Origin: Cryptomeria japonica | Taxonomy: Eukaryota; Streptophyta; Pinopsida; Cupressales; Cupressaceae | Assembly (NCBI RefSeq): GCF_030272615.1 | Contig: NC_081407.1 | Span: 377,259,132-377,323,131, forward strand | Direction of reading: 5' to 3' | DNA length: 64,000 nt | Notes under the pieces: model-generated | The model's database searches: none | What the model was told of the DNA's origin: nothing | Seen by the model: the letters and a program-made list of their open reading frames with translations, nothing else | Position numbers and translations under genes: made by a program | In this document: piece by piece, positions 57,149 to 64,000 of the stretch | Numbering within the stretch: position 1 is the first letter of the stretch | Layout: every line of letters begins with the position of its first letter

Positions 57149-58833
57149 TGTACCAGATCGCTAGTTCTCATGTCTTTCTAATAATATTCAAACCATGGAT
57201 TAACAAATAATACTCATAACCAATTATATAGCTATATTGTCACTATAATCATTAACTTCACGAAATAACTTTTGTGCGCTGGAAAGTGTGGAACCTGCAA
57301 AAGAGAATCAAACAACATCAAACACACATGAAACATTATGTTAGAGTTAGAAATCAAAAATAGAAACTAAACTAAGTTAGCTTCAAAATCAAGAACCCCA
57401 AGCATGTCTCATGTTCCTCTATCTCCAAGGATCTTCAAGATTCAAGGTGGATCTCACTTGGAAGAGCACTTGATCTTTTAGATGTCAACCTAAAGAACGA
57501 GATTGAAGGATATGCCAAGATCAAAATGAATGCAACTAAGATCCTAGCTAGATGATCAAATGATATGAAAAGATAAAATGCAAGATATGAGATTAAGATT
57601 GATTCCAAATTGAAAGCTTAGGTGTGCTAATTAAAGTAACATGGAGATTGTTATGAAATTGATATACAATGGCTATGAATTAAGCTAGCATGAAAATAAG
57701 ATTAGCATGATACTATCAACTTGATGAAAGCTAAACTAGCATGCAACTAAGATGATCTAAGTACTTGAAGATGACAAATTGAGCTCCTTGATAACCTGCA
57801 AAATGACTATAAGTTTGATGCGCAAGATGATGGATCCTAAGATTGAATAAATGGGCTCTATTTATAGAGAAAATAGAGAAATGGATGGCCAAGATTGAGC
57901 AATCTTAACAGGGGCTAGGATTGAAAGTTATCAATCCATGAGGGGGATTCAATCCAATCCCAAGTTGACAAATGTCACCTTGAGATGGCTTGAGAGGATG
58001 CTAAGAAAGAATTAGATGCTAAGTAAGCATTAGGAATGACATCATTGGATAATGATATTATCCAAGGGAGCATGCTATTGTCCAAGAGGTAAACTCTTGT
58101 GCAAAGTTTAAGGATGGCCAAAGGGACAACCATCATGGGCTAGGGTGATGTCTTGTAAGAGGCATTTAATGCTCTTTGAAGACTTTGGAGGTTAACTTGT
58201 TCAAATTTAGATAACCTTCAAGGCTTTTGTAAGAGCCTTACAAGTTTGGAAGACTTAACAAGTTAACTTGTTGAAGAAGGTAAAGTCTTCAACACATTTT
58301 GAAGACTTTCCCCAAATTTGGAGAAGTGACTCCCCCAAATTTAGGGATGTGACATGATTAGAGGAATTAGGCTAGTTAATGAGGGATTAGAGGGGTTCTA
58401 GAAGAATATTAGCATGCTAATGGAAAATGTAGGAGAATGCAAGTGGAGGGAAACAAGCATTTTTAGATAATAAAAAAAGATTTATTTTAGCCAAAAGGGG
58501 TGCAACTTGCATTTGTAGGATTTTGCAAGTGGGGGGACTATTCACAAATAAATAATGATTGATTTAAATATAAAGGGATTTTAATCAAGTCTAAATTCAA
58601 TTATAAGGGAAAAAGGGGGTTTTAATAAAATAAATAAGATTTATTCAATTAAATGGCAAAATTGTACTTAATCAAACCTTAGTTTAATTAATAGGTTAGG
58701 CTAGAAGAAAAGGATTTTAATCAAATCTTTAATTTGATTAATAGGGTGATTGGAAGAATAGGGATATTAATTAAACCTTAGTCTAATTAATAGGTGAATA
58801 AATGATGATTTATGTGAGTTTTAGGTGTCTACA
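57149..58833 (-). mobile_element. Gypsy-type 3' LTR, minus strand
   Basis: The upper edge is firm: minus-strand GAGAGGGGAAAAA is followed by TGTAGACACC at 58833. A TATAAATA box lies at 57859-57866 on the minus strand. The lower edge is tentative (TGTACCAG at 57149 on the plus strand). Text near 57380-57450 resembles a plant LTR leader. No protein-coding content. Confidence 0.55.
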
Positions 58834-58847
58834 TTTTTCCCCTCTCT
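58834..58847 (-). other. Polypurine tract
   Basis: The minus strand reads AGAGAGGGGAAAAA immediately before the LTR start TGTAGACACC, the usual plus-strand primer of an LTR element. Confidence 0.7.
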
Positions 58848-59150
58848 GAAGCGACATGTGACCACATGTTGATTCAAAGAAAAGTGTTTGATATGTTGCC
58901 AAAAATTCCCCATATGATGTCATTGTCAACATTGTCGATATGATGCCCCAGATATGAATAATTGATTTGATATGAAAATTATATATGAAGCCGGTGTCAA
59001 TATGAAACTGATATGAAATTGATATGGAGATTCGATATGATAATGCCCCCTCGAGAGATCGTTCGTGCACTAAAGGCATGAATGATCTCCTGAAAGAAGA
59101 AGAATGTTATTTGAAAGATAGAAGAGTGGATAGTTGATGACATGCATGGG

Positions 59151-59210
59151 TTTGATAAGATTTATTAGATTGATTAGATTGATAAGATTGATCAGATTGA
59201 TAAGAATGAG
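59151..59210. repeat. 10-bp repeat (TTGATTAGAT-type)
   Basis: About five units of TTGATNAGAT in a row. Confidence 0.85.
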
Positions 59211-59545
59211 ATCAAGTCTGGTTTTAGGAATGACAACTCCTATATAAGACAAAGATGATCAAAACGTCTAGTTTCAGGAATGATATATCCTTTATAAGAC
59301 CTGATCAAAATATCTGGTTTCATGAAAGATACATATTGTATAAGACATGATAGAATGGATTAGATAAAATGGATTGATATTATTGATAAGATTGAGATCA
59401 AGTCTGGTTTCAAGAACGACATCTCCTGTATAAGACAAATATTATCAAAACTTCTGGTTTTAGGAACGATATATCTTGCATAAGACCTAATCAAAATGTC
59501 TGGTTTCAAGAAAGATACATCCTGTATAAGACATGATAGATGAGA
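59210..59545. repeat. 186-bp tandem repeat made of three related 48-60 bp subunits
   Basis: The period is set by GATCAAGTCTGG at 59210 and 59396. Each period holds three subunits of the form GTCTGGTTTCAAGAACGA, a short spacer, then TGTATAAGAC. Confidence 0.9.
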
Positions 59546-60836
59546 GTTGGATGAATGATGAAGATATCAAAGTGAAGAAAGATTCCACGATGATGCAATA
59601 GATATGCATGTGATGGATGCAATGATGAATGTGACTTGATGATGATGATGATGATATGCAACTAAATGCCATGATATGATAATGAAACTAAATGCAGATT
59701 TTAGGAATGATCTGAAAAATGCACCTAAGAACTTAATAATGATATGAAACCTGATATGAAATGCACTCTTGTTCTTGATATTGTCACCTTTTTTATTAAA
59801 TTAGATATGCTTCCTTTTTATCATCATTGAGCCTTTGATATGTTGAAAGTTGATACAAGCATCATGGTATAATTGAACCATGATGACCTGAGTATAACTT
59901 ACAAGGGTTTTGATATTGCAAGATAGCACAAGCATCGAGGTATAATTGAACCACAATGACCTAAGTGCGGCTTGCGTAAACAGACAAGAGTTAACCTTTG
60001 TCATATACAAATTGGAAATGTCCTTAGTGATATGCCACCAGATCACATCGTAGAACAAATTTGCATAGTAAAAAGGCTTCACTCACAACCAGCAAATAAA
60101 GAAAATATCACACTCCTTCCTTGCTTCTCTCATTTCAAGACATCCTTGAGTCGCTTGGGAGATATGATAAGCAAAAATTGAAATCAACCATAGATAAACA
60201 TGTATGCCATCCTATGTATTTTTGTCGGATAAAACATCTTTTCAAATCCATCATTGTTTAGTTTTGATCAGTTCATGTTTCTTTATTTTACCATTGATTG
60301 TCGTGATCTTGTTTTCGTCTCGATGTGTTTGTTGTGATCAATTGTCTGTTTGAAACCCAAAGGTGATCTGCCCCCAACGAGATTAGGATTTTGCCCCCAC
60401 TGTAGATACTACTTATGATATGGAATATGTGCATTGACCACCAAGCCATGACGGGATATGATACAGATAACTATTCAGATAATCAAGGACAGTGACTACA
60501 CTAAGTATGTCCAGGATTGATAATTAAGCATTAGTGAAATTGTGAATTTCTAGTGATGGTTCAGATGGGTGGATATGATATGTAAAAATAGATGGAGGAG
60601 CCTCTCTATCACAAATAGCGCTTGTTGTCAAGTTTTTGCCACTTGTTTTTATTGTACATTTTGATTTGTTTTCAACTTTTTTTTTTTTTTGGTATTTTTC
60701 TTGATTTTTTGATTTTTATTTTTTTTGAGATGAAACATGTCCTACCATAAATTGATAAAGATAAGACTAAATAGATCAAAATCTAGCAGTCAAATTGATC
60801 TATGTCATTATTTTGATTTGTTCGATGATTGATAAG

Positions 60837-61090
60837 AATGTCTGGTTTCAAAGAGTGAGTACCCCGTATAAGACTGAATTGTTTGGTTTCGAGTGTACCT
60901 ATCCATGTATAAGATAGTTTGATGTTGATGTTGATAGATGGATTGATTAACAAGACTCAATGATTGATAGGAATGTCTGGTTTCAAAGAGTGAGCACCCC
61001 GTATAAGACCGATCTATCTGGTTTCAAGTGTACCTATCCCTATATAAGACATGTTGATGTTGATTGATTTCAAGTGATAAATTGATTAAC
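60837..61090. repeat. 134-bp tandem repeat related to the 59.2-kb array
   Basis: Two units start at GAATGTCTGGTTTCAAAGAG (60837 and 60971). Each has two subunits that open with TCTGGTTTC and close with TATAAGAC or TATAAGAT, as in the 59.2-kb array. Confidence 0.9.
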
Positions 61091-64000
61091 AAGACATGTG
61101 GTTAGTTTGATTGTAGACTTTGAGAGTTTTCCTGTTGTTGATTTGATGGATGGGCCATGTGTTCATGCTTTGATTTTCAATTTTTTAGTTTTTAGTTTTT
61201 TTTTTAGACATTTCTGATTTTTGGAGCTTTTTGGATTAGAAGAAAGATGTATTCGGTTTCCCCAATGTATAGAAAGACAAGGAATATTATGAATGGATGA
61301 CTAAACAATTGAGGTGGAAATGGATAGGAGAAAGATGAAGGTAGCTTATGAGGAGACACATCAAGAGCTTTTTAAAATCATGTTTTTGTCCTTAGTTTTG
61401 ATCAAGATCAATGATGGAAAAGGGGATATGGATGGAGATAGGATATGGATAGGAGAAACAAGATCATAGATAGTGATAGAAGATGAAAGAAATGAATAGT
61501 TAGGATAGATGGTATGGATTAGCATGAAGCAAGATCATAGATAGCATTGGATGAATTTAGATAGGGTAATGGATATTGGAGGAAGGATAATGGGAGATGT
61601 GGTATGAAGAATAGAGTGGATGAAACTTTGACCCCAAGTATAGAGGTCTCCATTTGCAAAGAGGTGATATGTAATATTTTCATAGTATTTAACACCACCT
61701 AAATAAGTGTTCCTAAAAAATTTCAAAGATAGAGACCCAACCCACACTAAGAACCTCCAAAAAATTCAACCAAACATATCTAGCAACTAGGAAGTAGACT
61801 CAAAAGGGAAGAAGAATCCTAAACTAGATCAAGGTACTTAGTCTTTGATTACCCATGTGTGTGTAATTGGGTTCATTCTGGCTCATATGATCATTGTAAT
61901 CTTATGAATCCAACGTGGCTAGCTACATGAGTTACCGTGACTTCAAAAAGCATTCTGGATAGAGCCTCACTGCCAGCAAGCGTCCATAGCTCCGATGAGG
62001 TTATCGAGTTGTAATATCACAAATATTGCTCCATTGCTAGCCAGACGTCCATAGCCCCGATGGATTTACTCGCATGTTCCCATAGCCAAGAATTTTGATA
62101 TTTCATTTTTTTTTTCTTTTCTTTTCTTTTCTTGATCATGCTTTTGATCTTTTGATATTGTCCTTTTCTTTTCTTATTTTGATTGCATTGTCTTGTAAGT
62201 AATGAAACTTACATGGGTCTGATAATTACAGTGGCGTTGAAGTAAGATTTTAGATTTTTCACTAGCCATGTCTTTGACTAAGAGATCACAATGATTTAGA
62301 GCAATTGATTAAGTGCATGAGATATAGTAATCAAAAGATGTTGGTACCAAGATACGATAAGTAGTTCTTTTCTGGATTGAGTGTGTATCCCAACCAAAGC
62401 AAAATGTTAAAGAGGAACAACCTCGGATTCTAAAGCATTTCATGAATATATATCTAGGAAAAGGATTGAACATGAGATTCGAGCATGGGAAAGCATGTGA
62501 CAAAATGACACAAACGCCTATTTCACAGATGATGAATTTATGCAAAGGATTGAATGAAAAGGATGGAAGGATAGGAAAGACATGTTGGATAATAGATAGA
62601 ATGTTTGAAGATTTGTGCGAGGATAGATGGAAATATATTCAAGATGAGTTTTGGTACACAACTCAAGAAGTGATGAAGAGATTGAGGAAAATTGAATTTT
62701 GGGACATAAGGACCCAAAATAGATAAAGGAAATGATGGAAGAATAGTTTTGGAAAGATGTTTAGATAGATGGTTGAAAGAAGTTCAAAGATGTGTGCCTT
62801 AGTTGATATTTCTTATGGATCATTTGAGGTGATGGATTGGTGGATGGAGGGAGGCAACGACCCAAGATGGATGGAAGGGATGGAGAGTTTGAATTTGGAA
62901 TGAAAGGACCTAAAATGGATTTGGAGGATGAAGAGTTTGACTTTGGAATGAAAGGACCTAAAATGGATTTGGAGGATGAAAGAATTCCTTAATCTTGATC
63001 TTGACTTGGAGTAGGATCATTCAAGTTTGTGCTTTTCTCTTGATTTTGAATTAAATTAGTGAAGGAGATGGAAGGGATATCACGCTCTTGCTTAAGAGGT
63101 GGATGTTGAATGGGACTCTACTCTTGAGATAAAAGGGGATCATCGTGGATGGAATACCAAAATCTTAGGGGATCATCATAAGATTCTTGATAGGTGGGAT
63201 CTTAATCAAAAATGGGATTTGATTGGAGAGCCATGATATCTTGATCTTGATATAGGCTAGGACTCATTTCTTTTGAATAAGCTTCTTCCTTTTTAAGTGA
63301 TAAGGGATGGTCACATGAGTGATCAAAGTTTCAGTTTGGATAGGTTGATGTTGTTGACTTGATGGATACTTCATTTCAGATACTCAATCTTACTAAGTTG
63401 AATAGAGGGTTTGTTCGATAGGCCCCTATGACAAAGCATGTCAAATGATATGGATAAAGTCTCCTAATATGGAAAATTGAATACCTAGCTAGGTATTGTT
63501 GTCATTGAGATAGTTGGATGATAAAATCTTGATGACTTGGTTTGATACTCCCCTAATCTTGTTGGATGAAATTCTTTCCTAAAGATAGTTGAAAAGTTAA
63601 TAACTAACTCAAAACGTGCTTTGTTGGATTTGTAAACTTCTCCACTCTATGATTCCTTTGTTTGAACTGATTTATTTTTTGATTTGTTGATTGATACTTT
63701 GCAAGATGTTTGATCATTTGTGACAAGAATACATAGCACACATGAAGACAATGGTCATCCTAATGCTAAACATTTAGTGTATGTTCTTTGGGGATGTGTT
63801 CAAATCCCCAATGTTTTCACTGGTTTGGATACAAAGAAGACACACCAAGTAGACTCTTTATTCAAGAGTCATTGACAATACCATAGCCCATAGCTCGATA
63901 CTCCTTCAACTCAAATAGTCGTGTCACCCCCTATAGGGTGCCCATTTTTTTGCCTTTTTTTTCCAGAAATTAACCCAAAGAGGATTGCTCCTCAATTGAG

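Larger units (their letters stand above)
58848..64000 (-). mobile_element. Non-coding interior of a gypsy-type element, repeat-rich
   Basis: No protein gene is visible on either strand; the longest frames are under 100 codons. The stretch contains the arrays listed at 59151-59210, 59210-59545 and 60837-61090 and long GGATGGA/GATAGATGG-rich text (61240-63000). Given the polypurine tract at 58834, this should be the 3' untranslated part of a minus-strand element whose genes lie beyond the window. Confidence 0.45.

Noticed and set aside
59210-61090. CRISPR-like array
   Set aside because: Units are imperfect, spacers are themselves related, and the context is a plant LTR element.

Overview
The window looks like intergenic DNA of a large-genome seed plant, most likely a conifer or another gymnosperm. 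This is an inference from the very low gene density, long AT-rich stretches, deep nesting of old LTR elements, plant-type LINEs with an RNase H domain, and one plant-specific F-box gene. I see only one intact-looking host gene: an intronless GID2/SLY1-like F-box gene at 29504-29998 (+) with a TATA box at 29452.

Layout, left half. Bases 1-941 hold the 3' end of a LINE (copy D). From 942 to about 16240 lies one old segmental copy of the F-box locus, split by insertions. These include a gypsy-type LTR on the minus strand (2110-4420), a copia-type LTR edge (5226), a complete two-LTR non-autonomous element that carries pieces of NF-YC and acyl-CoA ligase genes (6257-9710, target duplication AAAAT), a 3' remnant of the F-box gene (11201-11313), and a 5'-truncated LINE (copy C, 12259-14736, minus). 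A nearly full-length LINE (copy A, 16252-22788, minus) is followed by another 5'-truncated LINE (copy B, 23291-25621, plus, 14-bp target duplication). The second copy of the F-box locus (about 26045-30100) keeps the whole gene, and the start of a third unit is visible at 30185.

Right half. A copia-like gag-protease element without polymerase (30560 to about 35040, plus) is followed by gypsy-type LTR and internal DNA (35134-39929). A roughly 4-kb solo LTR (39930-48779, target duplication CCACC) is inserted there, and it in turn holds a younger copy of the copia-like element (40142-44939, minus, target duplication CTTTC) with a 710-codon open frame. Another minus-strand LTR element (about 49795-55264) has a coiled-coil/four-zinc-knuckle frame and a second large frame of unknown kind, with no room for a polymerase. 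A T/G-rich stretch (55265-57040) is followed by a gypsy-type 3' LTR and polypurine tract (about 57149-58847, minus) and the tandem-repeat-rich non-coding interior of that element to the window end.

Main points of interest: three LINE copies share an extra reading frame downstream of RNase H; the LTR element with captured NF-YC and acyl-CoA ligase pieces has its empty site preserved in the sister duplicate; two copia copies replace the polymerase with a conserved acidic domain; and the unknown second frame of the 49.8-55.3 kb element. LTR elements are treated as fossils throughout. All comparisons were done by eye.
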